Below are positions 12,302 through 21,436 of a stretch of 64,000 nucleotides of DNA, piece after piece. The stretch spans positions 141,001-205,000 of the forward strand of contig NZ_CP029797.1 in the NCBI RefSeq assembly GCF_003268595.1, written 5' to 3'. Made by a program: the position numbers and the translations under genes. The DNA is from Paraliobacillus zengyii (GTDB lineage Bacteria > Bacillota > Bacilli > Bacillales > Amphibacillaceae). The notes beneath the pieces are model-generated. The model had not been told where the DNA came from. It saw nothing but the letters and a program-made list of their open reading frames with translations, and did not search any database. Positions within the stretch are counted from its first letter, which is position 1. Every line of letters starts with the position of its first letter.

Positions 12302-12447
12302 GTGAGAATTAGAGTGAATATCACTTGTATATTTGGGACTGATTTAGGCCAAATTAATGTAAAAGCAACTGCAACGGAAAAGTTAGGTTTTGTTCAGCAG
12401 CTCAAGCAGTTATTTTATTAATAGAAACGAAAAGGAAAATGGAATAG
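12302..12447 (+). pseudogene. ispF: Remnant of ispF (MECDP synthase)
   Basis: GTG 12302 opens a frame reading MRIRVN, then GTDLGQINVKATATEKLGF at about 12335-12391, which matches the C-terminal IspF block around VNVKATTTEKLGF. After GF the frame is lost; from 12394, shifted by two, the DNA reads SAAQAVILLIETKRKME and a stop at 12447, matching the IspF end (AAQAVALL...). So the start and the last 50 or so codons persist, while most of the roughly 160-codon gene, including the N-terminal DVH metal site, is deleted and the TGRGEGI stretch between GF and AAQA is gone. Located exactly where ispF belongs, between ispD and gltX. Confidence 0.85.
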
Positions 12448-12516
12448 ACGCAAAAAATGCTGAAAAATGATAAAATAGTTAATATTATGGTATGAAACGA
12501 AAGGGGAAAGATAAAG

Positions 12517-13980
12517 ATGACAAAAGATATACGCGTGCGTTATGCACCAAGTCCGACTGGAAACTTACACATTGGTAATGCTCGTACGGCATTATTTAAT
12601 TATTTATATGCAAAACATCTAGGTGGGAAATTCATTATTCGTACGGAAGACACGGATGAGAAGCGTAATGTTGTAGGTGGCGAAGAAAGTCAATTAAACT
12701 ATTTGAAATGGCTTGGTGTTACTTGGGATGAGGGTGCTGATATCGGTGGTGCTTATGGACCTTATCGCCAAACAGAACGATTAGACATATATCAAACACA
12801 TGTTGCTGATTTATTGGATCGTGGTCTTGCATACAAATGTTATGTAACGGAAGAGGAATTAGAGCAAGAGCGCGAACAACAACGTGCGAATGGACAAGTA
12901 CCCAAATATTCCGGGAAACATCGTAACTTAACAGCAGAACAAATAGAGCAGTTTGAAGCAGAAGGTAGACAGCCTAGCATTCGTTTTCGTGTTCCTGAAG
13001 GTAAAACATATACGTTTAAAGATATTGTAAGAGATAATATCACGTTTGAGTCGAGTGACTTTGGTGATTGGGTAATGGTTAAGAAAAACGGTATTCCAAC
13101 ATACAATTTTGCTGTTGCTATTGACGACCATTTGATGGAAATATCAGATGTCTTAAGAGGTGAAGAGCATATCTCAAATACACCAAAACAAATGATGATT
13201 TTTGATGCATTTGGTTGGGAAGCGCCGCGATATGGTCATATGACCCTCATTTTAAATGAAAATCGCAAGAAATTAAGTAAGCGTGATGAGCATATTTTAC
13301 AATTTATCGAACAATACAAAAACTTAGGTTATTTGCCAGAAGCATTATTTAATTTCATTGCTTTATTAGGTTGGTCTCCAGTTGGGGAAGAAGAAATTTT
13401 TACACAAGAAGCGTTTATTGAAATGTTTGACCCTGATCGCCTATCAACGTCAGCGGCAATATTTGATCCTCAAAAACTGAAGTGGGTAAACAACCAGTAC
13501 ATTAAAGCTGCCAGTCTTGATAGTGTTGTAGAACTTGCATTACCGCATTTAATAACTGCAGGTAAATTACCTGAGGATATGGATGAAGAGACAAGAGAAT
13601 GGGCAATTGAGTTGATTGCTTTATACAAAGAGCAATTAAGTTATGGACAAGAAATTGTTGAACTTACTGAACTTTTCTTCCAAGCGGGCATTACATATCC
13701 AGAGGAAGCTAAAGATGTGTTATGTGGTGAACAAGTTCCTGAAGTGTTGCGTGTATTTGCTGAGAAATTGTCAGCGGTGGATGTATTGACTCCAGAAGCG
13801 GTTAAAGCAGAGATTAAAGCAACGCAAAAAGAAACAAAACAAAAAGGCAAAAACTTATTTATGCCGATTCGTGTTGCAACAACTGGTCAGGCACATGGTC
13901 CAGAATTACCGAATGCAATATACTTGTTAGGAAATGATGTTGTCCAAACTAGAATAACGAATGTATTAGAACAATTATAG
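12517..13980 (+). CDS. gltX: Glutamyl-tRNA synthetase GltX
   Basis: Class I aminoacyl-tRNA synthetase charging tRNA-Glu and, in organisms of this group lacking GlnRS, also tRNA-Gln for later amidation. In 487 residues it has the ATP-binding HIGN sequence ([15 protein letters not shown]) near residues 12-26 and KLSKR near 253, with a C-terminal anticodon-binding helical domain. GAAAGGGGAAAG precedes ATG 12517. It follows the ispF remnant by 69 bases and is followed by the T-box leader of cysES; the order gltX-cysE-cysS is that of B. subtilis. Confidence 0.98.
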   Translation: MTKDIRVRYAPSPTGNLHIGNARTALFNYLYAKHLGGKFIIRTEDTDEKRNVVGGEESQLNYLKWLGVTWDEGADIGGAYGPYRQTERLDIYQTHVADLLDRGLAYKCYVTEEELEQEREQQRANGQVPKYSGKHRNLTAEQIEQFEAEGRQPSIRFRVPEGKTYTFKDIVRDNITFESSDFGDWVMVKKNGIPTYNFAVAIDDHLMEISDVLRGEEHISNTPKQMMIFDAFGWEAPRYGHMTLILNENRKKLSKRDEHILQFIEQYKNLGYLPEALFNFIALLGWSPVGEEEIFTQEAFIEMFDPDRLSTSAAIFDPQKLKWVNNQYIKAASLDSVVELALPHLITAGKLPEDMDEETREWAIELIALYKEQLSYGQEIVELTELFFQAGITYPEEAKDVLCGEQVPEVLRVFAEKLSAVDVLTPEAVKAEIKATQKETKQKGKNLFMPIRVATTGQAHGPELPNAIYLLGNDVVQTRITNVLEQL

Positions 13981-14029
13981 ATTGTATCAGTTCCATTTTG
14001 TGTTAAAATATAATATAGTATAACTAATA

Positions 14030-14277
14030 AGTGAACGTTGAAGAGGAAAAGTACTGACGTCCGTACTTAATTTAGAGAAAATCACCATTGGCTGAAAGTG
14101 ATTTTAGGTACACGTCTTGGAAATGCACCTTGGAGTCCTTTGTCGAAATCCGAGTAGACAAAGGCGGTTTTTAACCGTTAAAAAAAGCCTAAGTGGAGGG
14201 AATTTATTCCCTAAACAGAGTGGGACCGCGCATGTAAAGCGTCTCTGTGTTGATTAAGACATAGAGGCGTTTTTTTG
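14030..14277 (+). ncRNA. T-box riboswitch, tRNA-Cys type, before cysES
   Basis: The T-box sequence AGTGGGACCGCG is at 14219-14230. Stem I carries the conserved GGCTGAAAG at 14091-14099 and a specifier region GGAAATGCACCTTGGAG near 14119-14135, where TGC at 14124-14126 would read cysteine. The terminator is the stem GCGTCTCTGTGTT (from 14239) with GACATAGAGGCG, followed by seven T. Uncharged tRNA-Cys would favour the antiterminator formed with the T-box and switch on cysE-cysS. The specifier assignment rests on context, as the alternative register cannot be excluded by eye. Confidence 0.9.
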
Positions 14278-14340
14278 TACGAAAAATACTAGAATTGAAC
14301 CCATTTAATTATGTGGTTGTCCATAGGGGGAAACGATATT

Positions 14341-15009
14341 ATGTGGTTATGGAAACAGCTGAAAAAAGATATGGATGTGATCTTTGATCAAGATCCAGCT
14401 GCACGTACATATATAGAGGTCTTTTTAACGTATTCGGGTTTGCATGCAATCTGGTCACACCGAGTAGCCCACATGTTTTATCGAAAAAAATTCTTCTTTA
14501 TAGCGCGTGTGATATCACAGTTTAGCCGTTTTCTAACTGGGATTGAAATTCATCCTGGTGCTCAAATAGGCAAACGTTTTTTTATTGATCATGGTATGGG
14601 AGTTGTGATTGGTGAAACATGTGAAATAGGAGATAACGTTACAATTTTCCAAGGTGTTACATTAGGTGGGACTGGAAAAGAAAAGGGGAAGCGGCATCCT
14701 ACAATTAAGGACAATGCCTTAATAGCTACGGGTGCAAAAGTATTAGGTTCTATTGTTGTTGGGGAAAGTTCGAAAATAGGTGCAGGCTCTGTTGTCTTAG
14801 AAGATGTGCCTGATCATTCAACAGTCGTAGGGATACCGGGACGTGTTGTTGTTCAAAATGGAGAGCGTATAAGAAGAGATTTGGATCATCATAAATTACC
14901 AGATCCAGTTGCGGAAGTCATTGATAATATGAAGCAAGAATTAAAAGATTTACATGATGAGTTAGAAAATTTAAAAGGAGTGAAATCAAATGACAATTCG
15001 GATGTATAA
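14341..15009 (+). CDS. cysE: Serine O-acetyltransferase CysE
   Basis: Makes O-acetylserine, the carbon acceptor for cysteine synthesis. The 222-residue protein has an N-terminal helical domain and a left-handed beta-helix of hexapeptide repeats ([55 protein letters not shown]). ATG 14341 has AGGGGG ten bases upstream and yields [12 protein letters not shown] like its homologues; an in-frame ATG at 14311 lacks a good ribosome binding site. Its end overlaps cysS by 20 bases, so the two are translated as a pair under the T-box. Confidence 0.96.
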   Translation: MWLWKQLKKDMDVIFDQDPAARTYIEVFLTYSGLHAIWSHRVAHMFYRKKFFFIARVISQFSRFLTGIEIHPGAQIGKRFFIDHGMGVVIGETCEIGDNVTIFQGVTLGGTGKEKGKRHPTIKDNALIATGAKVLGSIVVGESSKIGAGSVVLEDVPDHSTVVGIPGRVVVQNGERIRRDLDHHKLPDPVAEVIDNMKQELKDLHDELENLKGVKSNDNSDV

Positions 15010-16390
15010 TACGTTAACCCGAAAAAAAGAAGTTTTTGAACCTATAGAGCCTGGAAAGGTCAGTATGTATGTCTGTGGTCCGACAGTTTATAACTACATT
15101 CATATAGGGAATGCAAGACCAGCGATTGTATTTGATACTGCACGTCGTTATTTAGAGTTTAGTGGTTATGAAGTTAATTATGTACTAAACTTTACAGATG
15201 TAGATGATAAAATTATCAAAGCTGCCAAAGAATTAGATGAGGAAGTGCCAGAGATAGCTGAACGCTTTATTGAAGCTTATCAAGAAGATGTTGCAGCTTT
15301 GGGTGTTAAAAAGGCAACACACCATCCACGTGTAACCGAATCAATGGATGAAATAATAACATTGATTGCAGAGTTAATTGAGAAGGACTTTGCTTATGCG
15401 GCTGATGGTGATGTCTATTTTAAAACGCGTGCGTTCGATGGTTATGGAAAACTTTCTCACCAATCGATTGACGATCTACGTTCGGGTGCTAGAATTCAAG
15501 TAGGAGAAAAGAAAGATGACCCAATTGATTTTGCGCTATGGAAACAAGCGAAACCGGGGGAAATATCATGGGCATCACCTTGGGGAAAAGGTAGACCGGG
15601 TTGGCATATCGAATGTTCAGCAATGGCAAAGAAGTATTTGGGAGAGACAATTGATATTCATGCAGGCGGTCAAGATTTAGCATTTCCTCATCATGAAAAT
15701 GAAATTGCCCAATCAGAAGCTTCCACAGGTAAGAGCTTTGCGAATTACTGGATTCACAATGGCTATATTACAATAGATCATGAAAAAATGTCCAAATCAT
15801 TAGGTAATTTTATTTTAGCGCGTGAATTGATTGGGAAATTTGATCCACAGTTACTACGTTTCTTTATGCTTAGTGTGCATTATCGAAATCCGATTAATTT
15901 TAGTGAAGCATTATTAGAAGGGGCTCAAAATAGTCTGGATAGAATCAAGAATTCCTATCAAAACCTACTGCATCGTAAAGAAGCTAGTATGGATCTTACG
16001 GATGACGATAGTATTTGGTTAGATAAAATAGAGCGGTACAAGGAACAATTTATTGCAGAGATGAATGATGATTTTAACACTGCTAATGCCATTTCTGTAA
16101 TCTTTGATATAACAAAAGAAGCCAATGTTTATTTGCAATCAAAACAAACGTCAACAAACGTTATCGAAGCATTTCAAAATGCACTAGATTTGTTGTTAGA
16201 TATTTTGGGCATTAATGTAACCGAAACGGAAATGTTGGTGGATGATCAAGTAGACCAATTAATGCAACAACGTGAAAAAGCTCGAGCAAATCGAGATTTT
16301 GCTTTGGCTGATAAAATTCGAGATGATTTGAAGGCTCAAAATATTATCTTAGAGGATACACCACAAGGTACGAGGTGGAAGAGAGGATAG
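14990..16390 (+). CDS. cysS: Cysteinyl-tRNA synthetase CysS
   Basis: Class I synthetase charging tRNA-Cys. The 466 residues show the zinc-binding set (C in MYVCGPT near 29, C in WHIECSA near 209, H and E in FPHHENE near 234-238), the HIGN motif near 37-40 and KMSKSLGNF near 266. The start at 14990 has AAAGGAG ten bases upstream, inside cysE. Control by the tRNA-Cys T-box gives direct feedback from the charging level of its own substrate. Confidence 0.98.
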   Translation: MTIRMYNTLTRKKEVFEPIEPGKVSMYVCGPTVYNYIHIGNARPAIVFDTARRYLEFSGYEVNYVLNFTDVDDKIIKAAKELDEEVPEIAERFIEAYQEDVAALGVKKATHHPRVTESMDEIITLIAELIEKDFAYAADGDVYFKTRAFDGYGKLSHQSIDDLRSGARIQVGEKKDDPIDFALWKQAKPGEISWASPWGKGRPGWHIECSAMAKKYLGETIDIHAGGQDLAFPHHENEIAQSEASTGKSFANYWIHNGYITIDHEKMSKSLGNFILARELIGKFDPQLLRFFMLSVHYRNPINFSEALLEGAQNSLDRIKNSYQNLLHRKEASMDLTDDDSIWLDKIERYKEQFIAEMNDDFNTANAISVIFDITKEANVYLQSKQTSTNVIEAFQNALDLLLDILGINVTETEMLVDDQVDQLMQQREKARANRDFALADKIRDDLKAQNIILEDTPQGTRWKRG

Positions 16391-16392
16391 TT

Positions 16393-16794
16393 ATGAAATT
16401 ACAGGATGTAAAGCAGATGAAAAGTCTGGCGTTAGCCTATATAGGTGATGGGATTTATGAATTATATGTTCGAGAATATTTGATTAATAAAGGAATTCAA
16501 AACCTACAAAACTTACATCAATCTGCCATTGGATTTGTCTCAGCTAAAGCACAAGCTAAAGTATTAATATATTGGCTCGACAAGGGTAATTTAGATGAAG
16601 AAGAACAAGCTGTTGTACGAAGAGGTAGAAATGCGAAATCTGGTTCAATTCCGAAAAACACAGATTTAAAGACATATCGTCATAGTACAGCGTTTGAAGC
16701 GTTGATTGGTTATCATTATCTAATGAAAGAGCAAGCGCGTTTAGAGGAATTGATAAATGAAGCTATAGGATTTGTAGAGAAAGGAGAGGTATAA
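16393..16794 (+). CDS. mrnC: Mini-ribonuclease III MrnC
   Basis: Ribonuclease III-like nuclease without a double-stranded RNA-binding domain, which in Bacillus matures the ends of 23S rRNA. The 133-residue protein keeps the catalytic signature ALAYIGDGIYELYVREYL near residues 12-29 and the second acidic helix around TAFEALIGYHYL. ATG 16393, two bases after the cysS stop, is chosen over an in-frame GTG at 16375 inside cysS because it gives MKLQDVKQMKSLALAYIGD like homologues and has AGAGAGG upstream. Part of the cysE-cysS-mrnC-rlmB-rae1 transcription unit. Confidence 0.93.
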   Translation: MKLQDVKQMKSLALAYIGDGIYELYVREYLINKGIQNLQNLHQSAIGFVSAKAQAKVLIYWLDKGNLDEEEQAVVRRGRNAKSGSIPKNTDLKTYRHSTAFEALIGYHYLMKEQARLEELINEAIGFVEKGEV

Positions 16795-16795
16795 T

Positions 16796-17539
16796 ATGTC
16801 AGAAGAATGGATTGTCGGTAAAAACCCTGTGGTTGAGGCGCTAAGATCAGGACGCTCTATTAATAAAATTATGGTTTCCGATCATTTGAACAGCCAAGCC
16901 ACACAAAAGTTACAAGCATTAGCAAAGCAGAGTGGAATTGTTTTACAAAAAGTACCTAAACAAAAAATAGATCAATTAGTTGATGGAAACCATCAAGGGG
17001 TGGTGGCATCTGTCGCAGCTTATTCTTATGCTTCACTAGATGATATATTTCAGTTAGCTGAAGAAAAAGAGGAAGATCCATTTTTTATTTTGTTAGATGA
17101 AATTGAAGATCCACATAATTTAGGTTCCGTTTTACGAACTGCCGATGCTACAGGGGCTCATGGTATTATTATTCCCAAACGTCGTGCAGTTGGCCTAACA
17201 GCAATCGTTGCGAAAACGTCTGCTGGAGCTATTGAATATGTACCTGTTGTACGTGTAACAAATATGGCGCAAACAATTGAGGAGTTAAAATCTCGTAATG
17301 TATGGGTAGTTGGTACGGAAGCGGAAGGCACGGAAGATTATCGAGCGTTAGAGGGAACCATGCCAATAGCACTTGTGATTGGCAATGAAGGAAAGGGCAT
17401 GAGCCGGTTAGTGAAAGAAAAGTGTGACTGGACAGTACGTTTGGCAATGCAAGGAAAAGTATCTTCTTTGAATGCTTCGGTAGCGGCTAGCTTGTTAATG
17501 TATGAAATATATCGCAAACGACATCCTTTAGGTAAATAA
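16796..17539 (+). CDS. rlmB: 23S rRNA 2'-O-ribose methyltransferase RlmB (YacO)
   Basis: SpoU-type SPOUT methyltransferase predicted to methylate the ribose of G2251 (E. coli numbering) in the peptidyl-transferase P loop. In 247 residues there is an N-terminal L30e-like substrate-binding domain beginning EEWIVGKNPVVEALRSG and the knotted catalytic domain with motifs LDEIEDPHNLGSVLRTADA, ALVIGNEGKGMSRLV and SSLNASVAASLLMYE. AAAGGAGAGG precedes ATG 16796, which begins one base after the mrnC stop, a sign of coupled translation. Confidence 0.95.
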   Translation: MSEEWIVGKNPVVEALRSGRSINKIMVSDHLNSQATQKLQALAKQSGIVLQKVPKQKIDQLVDGNHQGVVASVAAYSYASLDDIFQLAEEKEEDPFFILLDEIEDPHNLGSVLRTADATGAHGIIIPKRRAVGLTAIVAKTSAGAIEYVPVVRVTNMAQTIEELKSRNVWVVGTEAEGTEDYRALEGTMPIALVIGNEGKGMSRLVKEKCDWTVRLAMQGKVSSLNASVAASLLMYEIYRKRHPLGK

Positions 17540-17542
17540 CCG

Positions 17543-18052
17543 ATGGATGTCCTGTTAGTAGATGGCTATAATATGATCGGTGATTGGGATGAGCTTAAGA
17601 GCCTCAAAGAGACTGATCTAGAGCAAGCTCGCAATATACTTATTGAGAAGATGGCTGAATATCAAGCTTATCGAGGATACCGTGTTATTATTGTATTTGA
17701 TGCTTATGAAGTTCGAGGAACGCAAACAAAGCAACAAAATCACAAAGTTGAAGTTATTTATACGAAAGAACAAGAAACTGCAGACGAATGTATAGAGAGA
17801 GTGGTTAAAGAATTTAAAAATGTTAAGACAAAGGTTTATGTTGCAACATCTGATTATACAGAACAACGCACGATTTTTGCTCAAGGTGCTTTTCGTAAAT
17901 CAGCAAGAGAGCTATATATTGAAATAAAAAACGTCCAAACTGAAATAGATAATGATTTAAAAACATATAAAAGCACGCAAAAAGCTACCAAAATTCCAAT
18001 TACGCAAGATGTATTGGACGTTTTTGAACGCTGGCGAAGGGGAAACAAGTGA
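17543..18052 (+). CDS. rae1: Ribosome-dependent mRNA endonuclease Rae1 (YacP, NYN domain)
   Basis: 169-residue NYN/PIN-like nuclease. The N-terminal LLVDGYNMIGDW motif and VIIVFDAYEV, then VYVATSDYTEQ, supply the acidic residues of the fold. The B. subtilis homologue enters the ribosomal A site and cleaves mRNA during translation, so a similar role in mRNA turnover is inferred. ATG 17543 lies three bases after rlmB; ribosome binding may use GGTAAATAACCG only weakly, so translational coupling is likely. Last gene before the sigH promoter. Confidence 0.93.
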   Translation: MDVLLVDGYNMIGDWDELKSLKETDLEQARNILIEKMAEYQAYRGYRVIIVFDAYEVRGTQTKQQNHKVEVIYTKEQETADECIERVVKEFKNVKTKVYVATSDYTEQRTIFAQGAFRKSARELYIEIKNVQTEIDNDLKTYKSTQKATKIPITQDVLDVFERWRRGNK

Positions 18053-18063
18053 AAAACGCACTG

Positions 18064-18093
18064 TTGACGATAGTTGAACGCTTACAGTATAAT
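18064..18093 (+). promoter_or_regulatory. sigH promoter
   Basis: TTGACG at 18064-18069, 18-base spacer, consensus TATAAT at 18088-18093, about 43 bases before the sigH start. A sigma-A type promoter. Confidence 0.8.
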
Positions 18094-18136
18094 GTTATAA
18101 AGTATATTCACTTTCAACACTCGGGAGGAGTCCAGG

Positions 18137-18796
18137 TTGCGTACTGCTTACATTGATCCAAATAATCATGTTACAGACTTAGAGAGACTCGAAGACGATG
18201 AGCTAATTATGCTTGTACATCGTGGGCATAGTCAGGCTTTGGACTTTTTAATAAAAAAACATAAAAGTTTTGTGCGAGCAAAAGCAAGGACATATTTCTT
18301 GATTGGTGCAGACCATGACGACATCATGCAAGAGGGGATGATTGGCTTATACAAGGCAATCCGGGATTATAATGGAGACAAGTTATCTTCCTTTAGAGCA
18401 TTTGCGGAGCTATGTGTAACACGTCAGATTATAACAGCAATTAAAACAGCTACAAGACAAAAGCATATGCCGCTAAACTCTTATGTTTCATTGGATAAAC
18501 CAATTTATGATGAAGAGTCAGAACGAACATTATTAGATATGTTGGCTGATTCGGATGTTATAGATGATCCGCAAGATCTAGTTGTTAATCAGGAAAGGTA
18601 CGGAGATATGGAAGGTAAGTTAGCTGAAGTGTTAAGTGGATTTGAACGAGAAGTGCTCGCTTTATATATAGATGGGCGTAGCTATCAAGAAATTTCGCTT
18701 GAGTTGAAGCGACATGTGAAATCAATTGATAATGCTCTTCAAAGAGTCAAGCGTAAATTGGAACGGTATATAAACGTTAGTGAAATGAGTTTTTAA
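18137..18796 (+). CDS. sigH: RNA polymerase sigma-H factor (Spo0H)
   Basis: Alternative sigma factor driving entry into sporulation, competence and other post-exponential genes. The 219-residue product has sigma-70 region 2 (KARTYFLIGADHDDIMQEGMIGLYKAIRDY, CVTRQIITAIKTATRQKHMPLNSY) and region 4 (GRSYQEISLELKRHVKSIDNALQRVKRKLE). The start is TTG 18137, nine bases after GGGAGGAG; no ATG is in a suitable place. The N terminus differs from the B. subtilis protein, as expected for this poorly conserved part. Presence of sigH agrees with the germination genes at the window end. Confidence 0.97.
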   Translation: MRTAYIDPNNHVTDLERLEDDELIMLVHRGHSQALDFLIKKHKSFVRAKARTYFLIGADHDDIMQEGMIGLYKAIRDYNGDKLSSFRAFAELCVTRQIITAIKTATRQKHMPLNSYVSLDKPIYDEESERTLLDMLADSDVIDDPQDLVVNQERYGDMEGKLAEVLSGFEREVLALYIDGRSYQEISLELKRHVKSIDNALQRVKRKLERYINVSEMSF

Positions 18797-18877
18797 CAGA
18801 CCAGGGAATCGTTGACAGTCCAATGTAACCATGCTACATTATTAAGAGTGAAACTCACTCTTGTTAGGGGTGAGAGA

Positions 18878-19024
18878 ATGCAAAAGAAAGTGATTTTAGC
18901 GTGTACGGAATGTTTAAGCAGAAATTATAGTACAAGTAAAAATACATCAAGCACAGAACGCTTACAAGTTAATAAATTTTGTAAAAAGTGTAAGAAGCAC
19001 ACATTGCATCGTGAAACAAAGTAA
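18878..19024 (+). CDS. rpmG: 50S ribosomal protein L33, zinc-type
   Basis: 48-residue basic protein with two CxxC pairs (CTEC and CKKC), the zinc-ribbon form of L33. ATG 18878 follows AGGGGTGAG; in-frame upstream TTG/GTG codons would add an unrelated extension. Position between sigH and secE is the same as for rpmGB in B. subtilis. Confidence 0.95.
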   Translation: MQKKVILACTECLSRNYSTSKNTSSTERLQVNKFCKKCKKHTLHRETK

Positions 19025-19069
19025 AGAGTAATTAGTTAAATTTTGGCGGAAGTTTGGGGGTACCAATCA

Positions 19070-19249
19070 GTGAATCTCATTACGTTCTTTAAAAATGTTT
19101 CCAGAGAAATGAAAAAAGTTTCATGGCCTGGAGGACAAGAATTATTTAGATATACAGTCACTGTAGTTGCAACTGTAGCATTTGTTGCTGTCTTTTTTGC
19201 TATAGTAGACTTAGGTATTACAGAAATTCTTAATTTATTTTTTGAATAG
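19070..19249 (+). CDS. secE: Preprotein translocase subunit SecE
   Basis: 59-residue single-span subunit that clamps SecY in the Sec translocon. The amphipathic segment NVSREMKKVSWPGGQELFRYT precedes one transmembrane helix (about 28-50). GTG 19070 gives MNLITFFKNV, the length and start of homologues; GGGGGT lies about 8 bases upstream. A TTG at 19043 would add nine residues and is not preferred. Confidence 0.93.
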   Translation: MNLITFFKNVSREMKKVSWPGGQELFRYTVTVVATVAFVAVFFAIVDLGITEILNLFFE

Positions 19250-19272
19250 TTCACGGTATTATATGCTATAAT
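19242..19272 (+). promoter_or_regulatory. Extended -10 promoter before nusG
   Basis: TGC-TATAAT with TATAAT at 19267-19272; TTGAAT at 19242-19247 could serve as -35 with a long 19-base spacer. It would start a short leader into the attenuator at 19301. Confidence 0.55.
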
Positions 19273-19300
19273 GATAAATAATAGACATTTTAAACAAGGG

Positions 19301-19322
19301 AACCCGTTTTTACGGGTTTTTT
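19301..19322 (+). terminator. Intrinsic terminator/attenuator upstream of nusG
   Basis: AACCCG (19301-19306) pairs with CGGGTT (19313-19318), loop TTTTTA, followed by six T. It lies between secE and nusG and about 30 bases downstream of a likely promoter, so it would terminate some transcripts before nusG. Confidence 0.75.
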
Positions 19323-19386
19323 AAATTGGGAAAAATAATAGATTATTATAATAAGGGAGGGAAGGGGCGTAATGATGCCCTGTTGA

Positions 19387-19920
19387 ATGGAAAAAGAGTG
19401 GTTTGTTGTGCATACTTATTCAGGTTATGAAAATAAGGTGAAAGCTAACTTGGAAAAGAGATTAGAATCGATGGGAATGGAAGATAAGATCTTCCGTGTT
19501 TTAGTTCCAGAAGATGAAGAGACAGAAATTAAGAATGGTAAGAAAAAAGTAGCTAAGAAAAAAGTGTTTCCGGGTTATGTATTAGCAGAGATGATCATGA
19601 CGGACGGTTCTTGGTATGTAGTTCGTAATACACCAGGAGTGACCGGATTTGTCGGTTCTGCTGGTTCAGGTACGAAACCAACATCTCTTTTACCTGAAGA
19701 AGCGGAAATGATTTTAAAGCGGATGGGTATGCAAGAGTCTGTTACAGAAGTCGATTTTGAGTTAAAAGAAAGTGTAAGGGTTGCGGATGGACCGTTTAAT
19801 GATTTCACTGGTACTATTGAACAAATTGACTTAGATAAACAAAAGGTAAAAGTGCATGTTAATATGTTCGGTCGTGAAACGCCAGTTGAATTAGATTTTT
19901 CTCAAATAGAGAAACTATAA
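19387..19920 (+). CDS. nusG: Transcription termination/antitermination factor NusG
   Basis: Elongation factor that binds the RNA polymerase clamp. The 177 residues hold the NGN domain starting EKEWFVVHTYSGYENKV and the C-terminal KOW domain (VADGPFNDFTGTIEQI to MFGRETPVELDF). ATG 19387 is the only possible start, as TGA closes the frame just upstream. The ribosome binding site GGGAGGG (19355-19361) is about 25 bases away; a small hairpin GGGC/GCCC (19365-19368 with 19377-19380) between them may bring it close. Conserved secE-nusG-rplK order. Confidence 0.97.
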   Translation: MEKEWFVVHTYSGYENKVKANLEKRLESMGMEDKIFRVLVPEDEETEIKNGKKKVAKKKVFPGYVLAEMIMTDGSWYVVRNTPGVTGFVGSAGSGTKPTSLLPEEAEMILKRMGMQESVTEVDFELKESVRVADGPFNDFTGTIEQIDLDKQKVKVHVNMFGRETPVELDFSQIEKL

Positions 19921-20079
19921 CGCGTTTAGATTATTAAAGAATAGCTTGCATTTTCAATTTGAACATGCTAAAATTTTAATGTTCTTTATGCTTCGAGTAT
20001 AAGGTTTCAAATGATAGAGATGAGTGGGAGGGTCTGAGATGCCCTATTACCACATCACGGACTTAAGGAGGTGTGTCTC

Positions 20080-20505
20080 GTGGCTAAAAAAGTAATTAAA
20101 GTAGTTAAACTTCAAATCCCGGCAGGGAAAGCAAATCCAGCACCACCAGTTGGACCAGCATTGGGTCAAGCAGGTGTTAATATTATGGGATTTTGTAAGG
20201 AATTTAATGCCCGTACGCAAGATGAAGCTGGTATGATTATTCCGGTAGAAATTTCGGTTTTTGAAGACCGTTCCTTTACATTTATTACAAAAACTCCGCC
20301 AGCTGCGGTATTACTTAAAAAAGCAGCAGGAATCGAAAGCGGATCAGGTGAACCTAATCGCAACAAAGTTGCAACGTTGAAGCGTGATAAAGTAAAAGAG
20401 ATCGCAGAAACAAAAATGCCTGATTTAAATGCTGCAGATGTTGAAGCTGCTATGCGTATGGTAGAAGGTACTGCACGTAGCATGGGTATTGTTATTGAAG
20501 ATTAA
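20080..20505 (+). CDS. rplK: 50S ribosomal protein L11
   Basis: 141-residue protein of the GTPase-associated centre, needed for ppGpp synthesis by RelA-type enzymes and the target site of thiostrepton. Typical features are [23 protein letters not shown] and the C-terminal RNA-binding [11 protein letters not shown] 20080, 8 bases after AAGGAGG, gives [15 protein letters not shown] 20071 overlaps the ribosome binding site. The 159 bases upstream contain GGGAGGGTCTGAGATGCCC, which might fold in the leader. Confidence 0.97.
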   Translation: MAKKVIKVVKLQIPAGKANPAPPVGPALGQAGVNIMGFCKEFNARTQDEAGMIIPVEISVFEDRSFTFITKTPPAAVLLKKAAGIESGSGEPNRNKVATLKRDKVKEIAETKMPDLNAADVEAAMRMVEGTARSMGIVIED

Positions 20506-20531
20506 TCCCAAAGCTTTAGACTGATGAGGAG

Positions 20532-20575
20532 AAGGTTGCGCTAATGGGGTATAAGCCATTTTCGCAACCTTTTTG
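20532..20575 (+). terminator. Terminator/attenuator between rplK and rplA
   Basis: AAGGTTGCG (20532-20540) pairs with CGCAACCTT (20563-20571), with an inner CTAATGG/CCATT stem, then a T run. Placed 120 bases before rplA, it would reduce read-through from rplK to rplA, which is unusual for two proteins needed in equal amounts. Confidence 0.75.
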
Positions 20576-20695
20576 TAGGATGACAAACTAGATTATAGTT
20601 GTCTAGTCCTTGTTAGTAGAATCTTTCTATTAACAGGATCCGCTTTATTAAGTGGGAGGTATAACCGTTAAAACCACATTCAAGGAGGAAATATA

Positions 20696-21391
20696 ATGGC
20701 TAAAAAAACGAAGAAACAACAGGAAGCAATTAAACTTGTTGATCGTACTAAACAATATGAGGTAAAAGAAGCATTGGAATTAGTGAAGCAAAATGCAAAT
20801 GCTAATTTTGATGAAACAATTGAAGCTGCTTTTCGTTTAGGTGTAGATCCTAAGAAAGCAGATCAACAAATTCGTGGAGCAATGGTATTGCCACACGGTA
20901 CTGGTAAAACACAGACGGTTCTAGTGTTTGCTAAAGGTGATAAAGCAAAAGAAGCGGAAGCTGCTGGAGCTGATTATGTAGGAGAACAAGATTTGATTAA
21001 TAAAATTAATCAAGGATGGTTCGAATTTGATGTTATTGTAGCGACTCCAGACATGATGGCTGAGGTTGGTAAATTAGGACGTGTGCTTGGACCAAAAGGT
21101 TTAATGCCAAATCCTAAAACAGGTACAGTAACATTTGATGTTGAGAAGGCAGTAAATGAAATCAAAGCTGGTAAAGTAGAATACCGTGTTGATCGTCAAT
21201 CAAATGTACACGTACCAATCGGAAAAGCTTCATTTGATTTGGATAAACTTATTGAAAACTTTGATGCACTTACAGACACATTGATGAAAGTAAAGCCACA
21301 AGCATCAAAGGGTATCTATGTTCGTAATGCAGCAGTTACATCTACAATGGGACCAGGAGTTAAAGTGGACCCGTCAACTTTTGGAAAATAA
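20696..21391 (+). CDS. rplA: 50S ribosomal protein L1
   Basis: 231-residue rRNA-binding protein of the L1 stalk, which helps to move deacylated tRNA out of the E site. Two-domain layout with the conserved [18 protein letters not shown] region near residues 125-145. AAGGAGG lies 8 bases before ATG 20696. The 190-base leader after the rplK attenuator holds GTGGGAGGTATAACCGTTAAAACCAC, a possible fold, but no clear promoter is seen. Confidence 0.97.
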   Translation: MAKKTKKQQEAIKLVDRTKQYEVKEALELVKQNANANFDETIEAAFRLGVDPKKADQQIRGAMVLPHGTGKTQTVLVFAKGDKAKEAEAAGADYVGEQDLINKINQGWFEFDVIVATPDMMAEVGKLGRVLGPKGLMPNPKTGTVTFDVEKAVNEIKAGKVEYRVDRQSNVHVPIGKASFDLDKLIENFDALTDTLMKVKPQASKGIYVRNAAVTSTMGPGVKVDPSTFGK

Positions 21392-21401
21392 GAATTAGTT
21401 A

Positions 21402-21430
21402 TTGACTTCATGATAGCTCTTGATTATAAT
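21402..21430 (+). promoter_or_regulatory. rplJL promoter
   Basis: TTGACT at 21402-21407, 17-base spacer, consensus TATAAT at 21425-21430. Starts the L10 leader transcript. Confidence 0.85.
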
Positions 21431-21436
21431 AAGAAA

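Noticed and set aside
12302..12421. Short GTG-started frame as an independent small gene
   Set aside because: Its middle part is IspF sequence in the IspF position, and the continuation lies in another frame; it is better read as a pseudogene.
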